This document shows, piece by piece, positions 5,253-13,589 of a stretch of DNA of 31,820 nt. Origin of the DNA: Lachnospiraceae bacterium (GTDB taxonomy: Bacteria; Bacillota; Clostridia; Lachnospirales; Lachnospiraceae); contig CAAFXG010000425.1 of the NCBI GenBank assembly GCA_900766925.1, positions 1 through 31,820 of the forward strand, read 5' to 3'. A model generated the notes under the pieces. It was not told the origin of the DNA and did no database searches. It worked only from the letters and a program-made list of their open reading frames with translations. Made by a program: the position numbers and the translations under genes. Position 1 is the first letter of the stretch. The number at the start of each line of letters is the position of its first letter.

Positions 5253-7703
5253 TCATCCAATCGATTTGTCCGGATATTCCTGTCGATATTGTTCCTCTGT
5301 AATAATCGGAATCCAGTTAAGATTCTTTTGTTTTCCCAGGAGATATTGTTGGCACCATTGCTCATATTCAGAATTATCCATGATCCATTCCGGATGGTAA
5401 TAGTCATCTGTAACGCAGTAGTAGACGATTCCATCACCATCGAGATCCTTGTCTTTTGGAAAATCCGGATCAGGCTCGCCTTGGCCATAATAAGTTGACT
5501 GCCATGCATCTATATATCCAATAGTTTCATACTGATCCTTTTGTGGATTGTACTGATACAAATTGTATGGCCAGAAGTCGTCCAAACTGGATCTTCCGTG
5601 ATTATGAGAAGCATTTTCTTTTATGTAGCCGTTTTCATAAATTGTAATGGAAGGGAATCCATAACATTGTACATACACATTCCCAGTGTCCCTATTGTAA
5701 TCATAAATGTAATAAGCCATGCCTGCCATAGAATTTGCATTACCGCAATTAATAATTAATTCTTCATGACCGTCTTGATCCACATCCGTGATACAGTAAA
5801 AATTTTCATAAGGAAGGCCGTCAAAAGTACCTCCTCCAGATGCAGGAAATACTCCTGTATCCAACAGTTCTTTTATGAGTTTTCTGTATACCTCATCTTT
5901 TATATCTGAAAAATCTGTCTCTAACCCATCATTCGTAACATTAAAACCAGCAGTATATGGGATCCCATTTGTTCTAAAAAGATTATACAGGTCATCGATA
6001 TCTTCGTTTCCATAATATCCATAAACCTGATAATATACTCCGTCACTTAGCCATACAGAACAGGAATCTGTAGCAAGGTAAATCCTGATCGTTTGATGAT
6101 TCTTTAATTGAAGATCCATAGATGCCGTAAACGGACAGGCGGCACCGCCGCGAAGTTCTTTGGAAGCTGACAAAATCTTTTGGAGTTCCTCTAAAATTAA
6201 GGGATCGGTCACTTCATAAGTTTCATTGTAGTTTAATATGGCAGAAGTAAGCTCCGTAATATCTTCCGGCCGAACCGGATTGCCCACACCATTTTTATTG
6301 GCTTCTTCCATACATAGCTGATAGAAGTCTAAGGCATCTTCTTTATTTACTCTTGCATCAAAATTTACGATAAATCCCTGGTCGGTCACATGGGTCCATT
6401 CGTCCCGGAACACCAGCCAGATTCCCATGGATTTTTCATCTTCCTTCCATGCACCGTCTCCAATGGCGAGAGATTTCATTTCCTTGTACTCGGATACCCA
6501 GTAAATCTGGTTTTCAGGAATAAGATATCGATAATCCCCGCCTGCTTTGGAAATGCCATCAGGCATCACAGCCAGGCATACACTGTCCCTGTCCGGTTCC
6601 TCGTAAAAGGTTGGAGTGATATTCGTATCCGATTGAGCAATGTCCTCCATGGCAGGCTCCGCTTGTGCATCCGTATTTTCAGGCAATTCCCTGTCAGGTT
6701 CTTTTTCCAAGCCTCTGGTGAAGGTACATCCTGTGGCAATGACCAATACAAGGATCAGGAAGATACCTCCGATCAGGGTAGTTTTCGGCTTCTTTGCAAT
6801 CAGCCGAATACGTTCCTTGATGCTTTTTCTTCCCGCGGTCATAGAAGTAGAAACAACAAAAAAATCTTTCTGTTTCCTGCAGGTGAGCCTGATCAGGGTC
6901 TTTCCGTAGTCTAACCGTTCTTTTTCTCCCAACCGTTCAATCGTGGCTTCATCACAGGCCAGTTCACAATCTCTTTTGGATAGAACCGCAGCCCACCATA
7001 CAAGAGGGTTGTACCAATGGATTATGAGGCAGACACACCGTACCACATTCCACCAAAGATCTTTATGGTAAAAATGCGTCATCTCATGGGACACCGCATG
7101 AAACAACAGTTTTTCATCATCCTTTAAGTTAGTGGTAAGATAGATCGTTGGATGGAATAAATGAAATAAGCAAGGGGTATCTATGGAGTCCGAAACATAA
7201 ACCGGAATCGTCGCATAGGGAATGCAGAGATTTTTACGGGTCTTGCGAATCCGATAGGAAAATACCAGATTAGAAGCAGCAAAAGCGAAGCCTACGACAA
7301 GAATCCCTAAAATCCATACGGTTTGAAGGATTTTGAGCGTAACAGTATCGAAAATAATATTGCGTATAATCATTTTATCGGGCTTAGTGGCAGCAGTTTC
7401 CTGTTCATTCTTTTGGGGACGTACCGCATCATAAACCTTTATTTTTTCGGATTCATCTGTTACAGGTACTGTCTGAACAGTTTCAGATTCATTGTTGGCT
7501 TCTACGGATTGAGAGTTCACAGGCTGAGTGTAATTTTCCAGACTTAAAAAGGTATTGCCAAAATTGATGGGAACCAACAGCCGGACTGCTACCAGTAACC
7601 AAAGGGCATATTGCAATCGCAGGCTGATTTTTCCACGCAAAACAAACCGCAGGAGCATCATAATTAAAATAAGTACACTTGATGATAAAATCCAATTAAT
7701 CAT
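5253..7703 (-). CDS. BlaR1/MecR1-type M56 metalloprotease sensor with atypical C-terminal domain
   Basis: An 816-residue membrane protein. N-terminal transmembrane helices and the M56 zinc protease resemble BlaR1: HEMTH (206-210) with a downstream HWYNPLVWWA segment and RDCELACDEA supplying the third zinc ligand (about 244-253). A last helix near 310-325 (ending IATGC) leads to roughly 490 extracellular residues. These lack the penicillin-binding motifs of classical BlaR1 (no S-x-x-K seen); they include a DVDQDGHEELI segment, like calcium-binding FG-GAP repeats. The partner should be the BlaI repressor, cleaved when the sensor fires. Start ATG 7703 has GGAGG nine bases upstream inside blaI and overlaps its stop by 8 bases; an upstream in-frame ATG at 7724 is less likely. 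The ligand is unknown and probably not a beta-lactam. Confidence 0.85.
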   Translation of the reverse strand: MINWILSSSVLILIMMLLRFVLRGKISLRLQYALWLLVAVRLLVPINFGNTFLSLENYTQPVNSQSVEANNESETVQTVPVTDESEKIKVYDAVRPQKNEQETAATKPDKMIIRNIIFDTVTLKILQTVWILGILVVGFAFAASNLVFSYRIRKTRKNLCIPYATIPVYVSDSIDTPCLFHLFHPTIYLTTNLKDDEKLLFHAVSHEMTHFYHKDLWWNVVRCVCLIIHWYNPLVWWAAVLSKRDCELACDEATIERLGEKERLDYGKTLIRLTCRKQKDFFVVSTSMTAGRKSIKERIRLIAKKPKTTLIGGIFLILVLVIATGCTFTRGLEKEPDRELPENTDAQAEPAMEDIAQSDTNITPTFYEEPDRDSVCLAVMPDGISKAGGDYRYLIPENQIYWVSEYKEMKSLAIGDGAWKEDEKSMGIWLVFRDEWTHVTDQGFIVNFDARVNKEDALDFYQLCMEEANKNGVGNPVRPEDITELTSAILNYNETYEVTDPLILEELQKILSASKELRGGAACPFTASMDLQLKNHQTIRIYLATDSCSVWLSDGVYYQVYGYYGNEDIDDLYNLFRTNGIPYTAGFNVTNDGLETDFSDIKDEVYRKLIKELLDTGVFPASGGGTFDGLPYENFYCITDVDQDGHEELIINCGNANSMAGMAYYIYDYNRDTGNVYVQCYGFPSITIYENGYIKENASHNHGRSSLDDFWPYNLYQYNPQKDQYETIGYIDAWQSTYYGQGEPDPDFPKDKDLDGDGIVYYCVTDDYYHPEWIMDNSEYEQWCQQYLLGKQKNLNWIPIITEEQYRQEYPDKSIG

Positions 7704-8085
7704 TCGTTTTTTCCTCCAGTTCATTTAAGATTTGATACAACTCGTCAATTTCCTGCTTTGATAAATTTTGTTTCCGTGTAAAAGTACTAAGCATCATGCT
7801 TAAACTTCCCTGATAGACCTTGTCAAGAAAGCTGTCAGTTTCCTGAATTGCAGCCTGTTCCCTGCTGATTGCAGGATAAAACATTTTAAGTTCGTCTGCA
7901 GTTTTACTGTAGATTGCTCCCTTTTCCTCTAATCTTCTTAGCATCGTAAGTGTCGTGCTGCGGTTCCAACCCAGGGATTCCTTCATTGCTTCAATCGTTT
8001 CACGACCGGTTCTTGGTGATGCTTCCCAAAGGCACTCCATCACATTCCATTCCGAATTCGTTAAGTTATAATCTTGTTTTTCCAT
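7696..8085 (-). CDS. BlaI/MecI/CopY-family transcriptional repressor
   Basis: A 129-residue repressor. The N-terminal winged helix (residues 5-75) shows the BlaI signature: LTNSEWNVMECLWE, then a helix with TTLTMLRRLEEKGAIYSK. The C-terminal part is the dimerisation helix bundle with the region that the metalloprotease cleaves in the family. The gene overlaps the BlaR1-like gene (8 bases), so the two form an operon. Two 18-bp operators (8102-8119, 8134-8151) precede it, one downstream of the -10 and one on the -35, as expected for autorepression. The pair could control other genes elsewhere in the genome. Confidence 0.93.
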   Translation of the reverse strand: MEKQDYNLTNSEWNVMECLWEASPRTGRETIEAMKESLGWNRSTTLTMLRRLEEKGAIYSKTADELKMFYPAISREQAAIQETDSFLDKVYQGSLSMMLSTFTRKQNLSKQEIDELYQILNELEEKTND

Positions 8086-8101
8086 AAACTATCACCATCC
8101 T

Positions 8102-8151
8102 TGTTTACAAGTGTAAACATATGATAACACGGTTGTTTATTTTTGTAAACA
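8102..8151 (-). promoter_or_regulatory. blaI promoter with two BlaI-type operators
   Basis: Two inverted repeats with the TACA/TGTA core typical of BlaI and MecI sites lie at 8102-8119 (TGTTTACAAGTGTAAACA, perfect) and 8134-8151 (TGTTTATTTTTGTAAACA, one arm imperfect), 32 bp apart. On the minus strand the -35 is TTTACA (plus 8144-8149) and the -10 TATCAT (plus 8121-8126), 17 bp apart, so the distal operator covers the -35 and the other lies just after the -10. Confidence 0.8.
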
Positions 8152-8299
8152 GTCAACAGGAATTGATTAATGGTTCCTAAAGATTTTTAAATATTTCATG
8201 GAACATCTTTTCAATGGCTTCTTTACCGTGATAGAATTAATAAATCCAATAGATAATGAACAGATACAATACAAGATACAAAATATAAGGAGTGCCACC

Positions 8300-9073
8300 A
8301 TGATAAAAGCAGCATTTTTTGATGTAGATGGGACTTTATTCTCCCATACGAAACATGAGACAAGTGAGAGTACGAAAAGAGCATTACGGAAATTACAGGA
8401 AAAAGGAATCCTGATTTTTGCCGCTACAGGGAGACATTATCTGGAGCTGGAACGTTTTCCGGTTTCGGATATTGCCTTTGATGGGTATGTTCTCCTAAAT
8501 GGGCAATTCTGTGCAGATAAAAATAAAGCTCTCTTATTTGGATGTCCTGTTGACGGCGAAGATGTCAAATCCTTGCTGAAAATATTTGAGAAGAAAGAAA
8601 CACCCATGACCATCATTCAAAAAGACAGGATGTTTATCAACTTTGTCAATGAAGCTGTCGTAAAAACCCAGGAGGCGGTGTCCTCCGTGCCGGCAATGAT
8701 CGGCGAATATCAGGGAGGTGAGATTTATCAGGTCATTGCCTATCTTACAAGAGACGAGGAAGCTGCATTTGTAAAAAATGTGCCAAACAGCCGAATCACA
8801 CGCTGGCAGGAGGGTGGAGTAGATATCATTTCCAAAACCGGCGGCAAGGCAGCGGGTATTGAAAAAATGCTGGAACTCTATGGTATGAACCGTGAAGAGA
8901 TCATTGCGTTCGGAGACGGTGAGAACGATATTGAGATGCTGGAGTATGCAAAAATCGGTGTGGCCATGGGAAATGCTTCCGATATTGTCAAGGAGAAGGC
9001 CGATTATGTGACGGATCATATTGATGAAGACGGGATTGAGAAAGCATTGCGGCATTTCGGACTGATTGAATAA
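8300..9073 (+). CDS. HAD-superfamily phosphatase, Cof-type
   Basis: A 257-residue haloacid dehalogenase-like phosphatase of the Cof/IIB group, which acts on small phosphorylated metabolites such as sugar phosphates or flavin cofactors. Catalytic motif I is FDVDGTLFS with nucleophile D8 and acid D10; motif II is ATGR (T43); motif III/IV is KTGGKAAGIEKML and FGDGENDIEML. The middle (about 80-180) is the cap domain. Start ATG 8300 is preceded by AAGGAG seven bases upstream; an in-frame upstream ATG at 8198 lacks a ribosome-binding site. It stands alone, just before the SPFH promoter. The specific substrate cannot be read from the sequence. Confidence 0.93.
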   Translation: MIKAAFFDVDGTLFSHTKHETSESTKRALRKLQEKGILIFAATGRHYLELERFPVSDIAFDGYVLLNGQFCADKNKALLFGCPVDGEDVKSLLKIFEKKETPMTIIQKDRMFINFVNEAVVKTQEAVSSVPAMIGEYQGGEIYQVIAYLTRDEEAAFVKNVPNSRITRWQEGGVDIISKTGGKAAGIEKMLELYGMNREEIIAFGDGENDIEMLEYAKIGVAMGNASDIVKEKADYVTDHIDEDGIEKALRHFGLIE

Positions 9074-9090
9074 ATCATGCGAAATATCTC

Positions 9091-9134
9091 TTGACAAAAT
9101 ATGTTAATTTGATATCATTGTGATATCAAATTAA
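9091..9134 (+). promoter_or_regulatory. Promoter and 14-bp-arm palindromic operator of the SPFH-RHH pair
   Basis: TTGACA at 9091-9096 and TATCAT at 9113-9118 (16-bp spacer) form a promoter. TTAATTTGATATCA (9104-9117), TTG, TGATATCAAATTAA (9121-9134) is a perfect 31-bp palindrome covering the -10 and start region. The ribbon-helix-helix protein encoded second in the operon (10179-10376) is the obvious candidate to bind it. Gene order and position suggest autorepression; binding is inferred. Confidence 0.7.
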
Positions 9135-9150
9135 TCAGGAGGATAAATCT

Positions 9151-10176
9151 ATGACGGAGAAGATTTATACAACGAAAAAGAATGGCATGATCGCATTACT
9201 TCTTACAATTCTTGAGCTTCTTGCAGGAATTGCCCTTATTATCTTTGGTGCTATAGCGCTGGAGCATGATTCTACCGCAGCAGGTACTGTAATGCTGGTG
9301 CTTGGAATCATAATCTTATGCCTGGGATGGATCCCATTCATGGGACTTAAGGTGATCAAACCACAGGAAGCATTGGTTCTGACTTTGTTTGGAAACTACA
9401 AGGGAAGTATCAGGGAACCCGGCTTTTATTTCGTAAATCCGTTTTGTACAGCTGTCAATCCGGCGGCTGCGACAAAGCTTGCACAGAGTGGGGATGCTTC
9501 CAATGCCGGCAGTGGGCTTAAATTAGCTGTAAACGGCACAGGTGCATCTATGGAAACCGTTTCCAAAAAAATTTCTTTAAAAGCCATGACCTTGAACAAT
9601 GGAAGACAAAAGATCAATGACTGTCTCGGAAATCCTGTGGAGATTGGAATTGCAGTTATCTGGAGAGTGACAGATACCGCAAAGGCAGTATTTAACGTAG
9701 ATAACTACAAGGAATATCTTTCCCTGCAATGTGATTCCGCACTTCGAAACATTGTCCGTGTATACCCATATGATGTTGCACAGGGAGTGGATACCACCGG
9801 GGATGGAAATGCTGACGAAGGAAGTCTTCGTGGTTCCGCTGAGATCGTAGCCCAGAGAATCAAAGAGGAAATCCAGTCAAAGGTTACCGATGCAGGTCTT
9901 GAGATTATGGAAGCCAGAATTACATATCTTGCCTATGCGCCTGAAATTGCCTCCGTCATGCTTCAAAGACAGCAGGCATCCGCAATTATCGATGCGCGAA
10001 AGATGATCGTGGACGGTGCCGTTGGAATGGTGGAAATGGCACTGGAAAGATTGAATGAGAAGCAGCTGGTAGATTTGGATGAAGAACGAAAAGCAGCGAT
10101 GGTTTCTAATTTACTCGTGGTATTATGCGGCAATCACGATGCACAGCCGGTTGTGAATTCCGGAAGCTTATATTAA
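9151..10176 (+). CDS. SPFH/Band-7 domain membrane protein
   Basis: A 341-residue protein with two N-terminal membrane helices (about 12-35 and 45-66) and an SPFH/Band-7 (stomatin-prohibitin-flotillin-HflC/K) domain: KPQEALVLTLFGNYKGSIREPGFYFVNPF opens it, AVIWRVTDTAKAVFNVDNYKEYLSLQCDSALRN is the core, and a helical coiled stretch follows about 230-320. These proteins form cage-like oligomers on the membrane that organise proteases or lipid domains. AGGAGG lies upstream of the start. The next gene, two bases downstream, encodes a ribbon-helix-helix protein; SPFH plus Arc-type gene pairs are recurrent in Firmicutes, but their joint role is not known to me. Expression is probably controlled by the palindrome at 9104-9134. 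Confidence 0.9.
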   Translation: MTEKIYTTKKNGMIALLLTILELLAGIALIIFGAIALEHDSTAAGTVMLVLGIIILCLGWIPFMGLKVIKPQEALVLTLFGNYKGSIREPGFYFVNPFCTAVNPAAATKLAQSGDASNAGSGLKLAVNGTGASMETVSKKISLKAMTLNNGRQKINDCLGNPVEIGIAVIWRVTDTAKAVFNVDNYKEYLSLQCDSALRNIVRVYPYDVAQGVDTTGDGNADEGSLRGSAEIVAQRIKEEIQSKVTDAGLEIMEARITYLAYAPEIASVMLQRQQASAIIDARKMIVDGAVGMVEMALERLNEKQLVDLDEERKAAMVSNLLVVLCGNHDAQPVVNSGSLY

Positions 10177-10178
10177 AT

Positions 10179-10376
10179 ATGGCTGAGAAAAAGCAAATCC
10201 CATTACGACTATCTGAAAAATTATATGCTGATATAGCCGCTTGGGCAGAGGATGATTTCAGATCAGTAAATGGTCAGATTGAATATCTTCTTACGGAATG
10301 TGTGAAGCAAAGGAAAAAGAATGGAAAATATGTTGGCGAGGAAATCGATGTTCCGCCTAAGTTTGACATTCAGTAA
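10179..10376 (+). CDS. Small Arc-type ribbon-helix-helix DNA-binding protein
   Basis: A 65-residue protein starting two bases after the SPFH stop. Residues 5-45 show the ribbon-helix-helix layout: the strand QIPLRLSEKLYADI, a helix ending around WAEDDFRSVNGQIEYLL, then a basic tail. The SVNGQIEYLL element is typical of Arc-like repressors. Co-transcription with the SPFH gene and the perfect palindrome before the operon suggest it autoregulates both genes. Its tail (EEIDVPPKFDIQ) is conserved-looking and could contact the SPFH protein, which is inference. An upstream in-frame start at 10125 would overlap the SPFH coding region and is not favoured. Confidence 0.8.
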   Translation: MAEKKQIPLRLSEKLYADIAAWAEDDFRSVNGQIEYLLTECVKQRKKNGKYVGEEIDVPPKFDIQ

Positions 10377-10393
10377 AATGTAAAAAAATCAAG

Positions 10394-10428
10394 GAAGGTG
10401 ACTGGGAGAATGATCTCAGCCACCTTTT
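10394..10428 (+). terminator. Hairpin terminator, repeat copy 1
   Basis: GAAGGTGACTGGG and CTCAGCCACCTTTT pair across a short loop; a short T-run follows. A second, nearly identical copy lies at 14809-14844 in the same orientation (two mismatches visible over the shared 35 bases). Confidence 0.6.
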
Positions 10429-10470
10429 CATCGAAAGAGGATAAAACGAAACAAGGAGGAAAACTATATC

Positions 10471-11253
10471 ATGAAGTTCATCCATATATTTCACCAAAGA
10501 CGGACATCTCAACAAAACAATGAAGTTTTTCAAGGCATCAGTTCCTTTACACTTCATATCATCGCCATGCTTTTTATGCTGTGCGACCATCTTTGGGCGA
10601 CTGTCCTTTCCCAATATGGGTGGCTTAACTGGGTGGGCAGGCTTGCTTACCCTATCTTTGCCTTTATGCTGGTGGAGGGCTATTTCCACACCCATAATTT
10701 GAAAAAGTATTTGGGACGGCTGCTCTTTTGGGCAATTCTCTCTGAGTTACCATTCAACCTGATGTGCGGAGGGGGGCTGTTTTATCCCTTTCACCAAAAT
10801 GTACTGTGGACATTCCTGCTGGGACTTTTTTGTATTGCCGTCATTGAAAAATCACGCCATAAAGGAAAGCCTCTGCTGACTTTTATCGTCTTTTTGCTTT
10901 CAGCAGTAGCAGGTTTTTTGCTGGGTTTCGTTGCTATGGTAGATTATTTTGGATTTGGAATATGGATGGTACTGCTTTTTTATCTTTTTCGTGGAAGAAA
11001 ATGGTGGTGTCTTCTGGGACAATTTGTTGGGTTGTTCTGGATTAACGCAGAGTTAATCGGAGGTCTGTCTGTTCCGGTGCAAATCTTTGGGCACGAATTA
11101 TTCATTGTACAACAGTCCATGGCATGTCTGGCACTTGTTCCCATCTGGCTGTACAATGGTAAACAGGGACCACATAACAAAATCATCCGAACCGGATTTT
11201 ACGCCTTTTATCCAGTTCATATGTTGATACTTTCACTGGCAGCACTTCTATAG
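10471..11253 (+). CDS. TraX-family membrane protein
   Basis: A 260-residue polytopic membrane protein of the TraX family, about eight hydrophobic helices, with the family's opening SSFTLHIIAMLFMLCDHLWAT and a short loop with GRLAYPIFAFMLVEGYFHT. F-plasmid TraX N-acetylates pilin; chromosomal Gram-positive homologues are common acyltransferase-like proteins of unknown substrate, so the name does not imply conjugation. A GGAGG site precedes ATG 10471. It starts a run of single co-oriented genes with no evident functional link. Not tied to any neighbour here. Confidence 0.88.
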   Translation: MKFIHIFHQRRTSQQNNEVFQGISSFTLHIIAMLFMLCDHLWATVLSQYGWLNWVGRLAYPIFAFMLVEGYFHTHNLKKYLGRLLFWAILSELPFNLMCGGGLFYPFHQNVLWTFLLGLFCIAVIEKSRHKGKPLLTFIVFLLSAVAGFLLGFVAMVDYFGFGIWMVLLFYLFRGRKWWCLLGQFVGLFWINAELIGGLSVPVQIFGHELFIVQQSMACLALVPIWLYNGKQGPHNKIIRTGFYAFYPVHMLILSLAALL

Positions 11254-11277
11254 TAAAAAACGGAAAGGATAAAAATA

Positions 11278-11346
11278 TGGAATATCGAAGTGGGAAAAAC
11301 CAGTATATAAAAGCATTTAAGAAAACAAAAAAGAGAAAGGAATAAT
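11278..11346 (+). CDS. Possible 22-residue lysine-rich small protein
   Basis: ATG 11278 to TAA 11346 encodes 22 residues with seven lysines near the end (KAFKKTKKRKE), behind a GGAAAGGA site. It lies between two real genes. It may be a small basic peptide or a chance reading frame in AT-rich spacer; nothing else supports it. Confidence 0.25.
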
Positions 11347-11351
11347 TTAAA

Positions 11352-11960
11352 ATGAAAATAAATAAAGAACAATGGAACTGGACAAGAGAGCCTAAAGATT
11401 TTTTTATTTCAGAAGAAAAGATAGAGATCATTACAAATCCACATACTGATTTGTGGCAGAGAACATATTATCATTTCAGAAATGACAATGCGCCTGTTCT
11501 ACAGATGAAAACATCAGAAAAGTTCTTTTCTTTTGTAGTGAAGACAGAATTTGAGAGTAAAGTGCGTTTTGACCAGTGTGGTGTGGTTATGTACCTTGAT
11601 AGCGAGAACTGGCTGAAAGGTTCTATCGAATATGAAAACGAGGAGTTTCAGCATCTTGGAAGTGTAGCAACGAATAACGGATATTCTGATTGGGCAACAA
11701 CAGAAATTGATGCAGGAATAAAATCTATGTGGTACAGGTTCAGCAGGCGTGAGGATGATTACTGCATCGAGTGTTCTGAGGACGGAATTAAGTATAAGCA
11801 GATGAGAATCTGTCATATGTATAAAGCTACGGAAGAAATACAGTTCGGAATCTATGCATGCAGTCCTGAAGATTCTTCATTCAAGGCTACCTTTACCAAT
11901 ATGGAAATAACAGATTGTAAGTGGCTGGCACACGATGGTCAGGCACCGGACAGCGAATAA
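11352..11960 (+). CDS. DUF1349 protein (concanavalin A-like fold)
   Basis: A 202-residue protein of the DUF1349 family, whose members adopt a concanavalin A-like beta-sandwich and are thought to bind carbohydrate or act in sugar metabolism. Visible signatures are WNWTREP near the N-terminus, DLWQRTYYHFRNDNAPVLQM, FDQCGVVMYLDSENWLKGSIEYEN and GIYACSPEDSSFKATFTNMEI. No signal peptide is seen, so it is probably cytoplasmic. GAAAGGAA precedes the start. It has no functional partner among the neighbours; the family's activity is not firmly established. Confidence 0.85.
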   Translation: MKINKEQWNWTREPKDFFISEEKIEIITNPHTDLWQRTYYHFRNDNAPVLQMKTSEKFFSFVVKTEFESKVRFDQCGVVMYLDSENWLKGSIEYENEEFQHLGSVATNNGYSDWATTEIDAGIKSMWYRFSRREDDYCIECSEDGIKYKQMRICHMYKATEEIQFGIYACSPEDSSFKATFTNMEITDCKWLAHDGQAPDSE

Positions 11961-11987
11961 AATCATAAGTAATGGAGTTAAGTAAAC

Positions 11988-12338
11988 ATGGAGAACGAAA
12001 AAATATTTGCTATGCCTTTTGCCAGAGTATATGGACTGTTGGTAGCAAAGGCAGAACGGAAAGGACGCAGCAAGGCAGAAGTTGAAGAAATTATCACCTG
12101 GCTTACCGGATACACTGCACAGCAGCTCGATGAGATCTTGGAGAGCGGGATTACCTACGGCGATTTCTTCCGTCAGGCTCCGTCTATGAATCCAAACCGC
12201 GAGAAAATTAAGGGCGTGGTATGTGGAGTCCGGGTAGAAAATGTTGAGGATCCGCTGATGCGTGAAATACGGTATCTCGATAAGCTGGTGGATGAACTTG
12301 CCAAGGGCAAGGAAATGGAGAAAATTCTGAGAAAGTAG
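11988..12338 (+). CDS. DUF2200 protein
   Basis: A 116-residue cytoplasmic protein whose sequence matches the DUF2200 family as I know it: FAMPFARVYGLLVAKAERKGRSKAEVEEIITWLTGYT at the start, followed by YGDFFRQAPSMNPNREKIKGVVCGVRVENVEDPLMREIRYLDKLVDELAKGK. No biochemical role is established for this family. The length is normal, so the gene is intact. The start codon ATG 11988 follows a weak ATGGAGTT site. It sits between two other single-gene units, all plus strand. Confidence 0.85.
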   Translation: MENEKIFAMPFARVYGLLVAKAERKGRSKAEVEEIITWLTGYTAQQLDEILESGITYGDFFRQAPSMNPNREKIKGVVCGVRVENVEDPLMREIRYLDKLVDELAKGKEMEKILRK

Positions 12339-12427
12339 ATTTCCTAAAATGCTTTCTTTAGCAATAGAATTGAGAAATCGAAGTTTATAGGGCTGGTTAG
12401 AATATCCGGAAAGGTAAGAATTAGTAG

Positions 12428-12970
12428 ATGGATTGGAAAGAAATTCTTGATAAAAGGATGAAAGCACGAAGAAAAATTCTCTTCTCAAAGGATGACGACG
12501 TGATTATGTCGCTGAATTTGTTGATTGCCGATATGCCAAGAAGGGCTGCCATCTTGTGGGCTTTGGAATTAGCCGAAGAAGCTGTGATACTGCTTGAAAC
12601 AAAATATCCCTTAGAGGAACGTCCCAGAACTGCATTGACTATGACCCGGATGTGGGCTTCAGGTGAAGTAAAAATGCCTGTTGCTAAACATGCTATATTA
12701 AATTGCCATGCGGTTGCAAAAGAAATATCTTCAACTGCGGATATAGCAAGATGTCATGCTATTGGACAAGCCTGTGGAACTGTGCATACAACTGGACATG
12801 CTATTGGTTATCCGATTTACGACTTAACAGCATTGATACGTGAAAATGGTCTGGAAAATTGTGATGAAGTTATTTGCGATCGGATTAATTATTATATTGG
12901 AAAGTTGATTTACTGGAAAGAAAACTATAGGAACTGTTCTAATCAATGGGCAAGTTTTTTGATAGATTAA
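12428..12970 (+). CDS. Imm-5-like putative immunity protein
   Basis: A 180-residue helical protein with an alanine- and histidine-rich C-terminal half: ALELAEEAVILLETKYPLEERPRTAL, then a HCHAVAKEISSTADIARCHAIGQACGTVHTTGHAIGYPIYD stretch spread over about 95-140. This is the pattern of the Imm-5-like domain, annotated as immunity protein to polymorphic toxins in contact-dependent systems. No toxin gene is nearby, so it would be an orphan immunity gene, which fits the collection of single genes around it. No ribosome-binding site is clear; GGAAAGG occurs about 15 bases upstream. Function is by family resemblance only. Confidence 0.7.
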   Translation: MDWKEILDKRMKARRKILFSKDDDVIMSLNLLIADMPRRAAILWALELAEEAVILLETKYPLEERPRTALTMTRMWASGEVKMPVAKHAILNCHAVAKEISSTADIARCHAIGQACGTVHTTGHAIGYPIYDLTALIRENGLENCDEVICDRINYYIGKLIYWKENYRNCSNQWASFLID

Positions 12971-12997
12971 ATAGGTTAATTTGTGGAGGTTATGACA

Positions 12998-13540
12998 GTG
13001 AAGAAGTTAATAGTGGTATTATTTTTATTCGTATTTAGCATTTGTATGTTTTCGGGATGCTCCGAAGAAGCAGAGAGTTCACAGAACGAAACTAAATACA
13101 TAACAGAGGGGCAGCAGCAAAAAGGTACGGAATTTACTGCTTCGCAGAAAACATTAGATTCTGTCAGTAATCCGAACGAGGATAAAAATTGGTCTGAACA
13201 AGATATTACTTCTATGTTTTCTCGTGCACAAGAAGCAGATTGGGAATACATAGACTGTGTTTTGATTCCTGATCATGCCAGTGATCGCATTGGTGCAGTA
13301 CTTTTTTGGAATAATATGAATAAAACAAGCAATGTTGCTTTTTTTGATGCAAATGGATACTATCAGCAGTGTGGCACATATGGAAAAATGCCCGCTGAAC
13401 CTGATTTTACATATCTCGGAGATGGTGCGGTAACATTTAAGCTGGAAGCAGAGAATGGCACAATCTATAATTATACGCTCACTATCTCGATTGATGGCAA
13501 CAATGTGAATTTTATAGCTGAGGACGATCTGCCAAAATAA
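12998..13540 (+). CDS. Hypothetical secreted lipoprotein
   Basis: A 180-residue lipoprotein with a start at GTG 12998, chosen because GGAGG (12985-12989) lies eight bases before it; an ATG at 12992 is too close. The signal peptide (MKKLIVVLFLFVFSICMFSGC) ends in the lipobox FSGC, lipidated Cys near residue 20. The mature part has an acidic serine-rich linker, then a globular domain with EADWEYIDCVLIPDHASDRIGAVLFWNN and a beta-rich tail (YTLTISIDGNNVNFIAEDDLPK). I do not recognise a family. It is a singleton among the accessory genes; no lolCDE-like partner is nearby. Confidence 0.7.
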   Translation: MKKLIVVLFLFVFSICMFSGCSEEAESSQNETKYITEGQQQKGTEFTASQKTLDSVSNPNEDKNWSEQDITSMFSRAQEADWEYIDCVLIPDHASDRIGAVLFWNNMNKTSNVAFFDANGYYQQCGTYGKMPAEPDFTYLGDGAVTFKLEAENGTIYNYTLTISIDGNNVNFIAEDDLPK

Positions 13541-13589
13541 ATTCATGTCAGGAAAATTTAGAAGGTGAACGCAGCATCGATTGTCTGCA

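Noticed and set aside
10471..11253. TraX as evidence of a conjugative plasmid
   Set aside because: TraX-like genes are common on chromosomes of this group, and no other transfer gene is seen.
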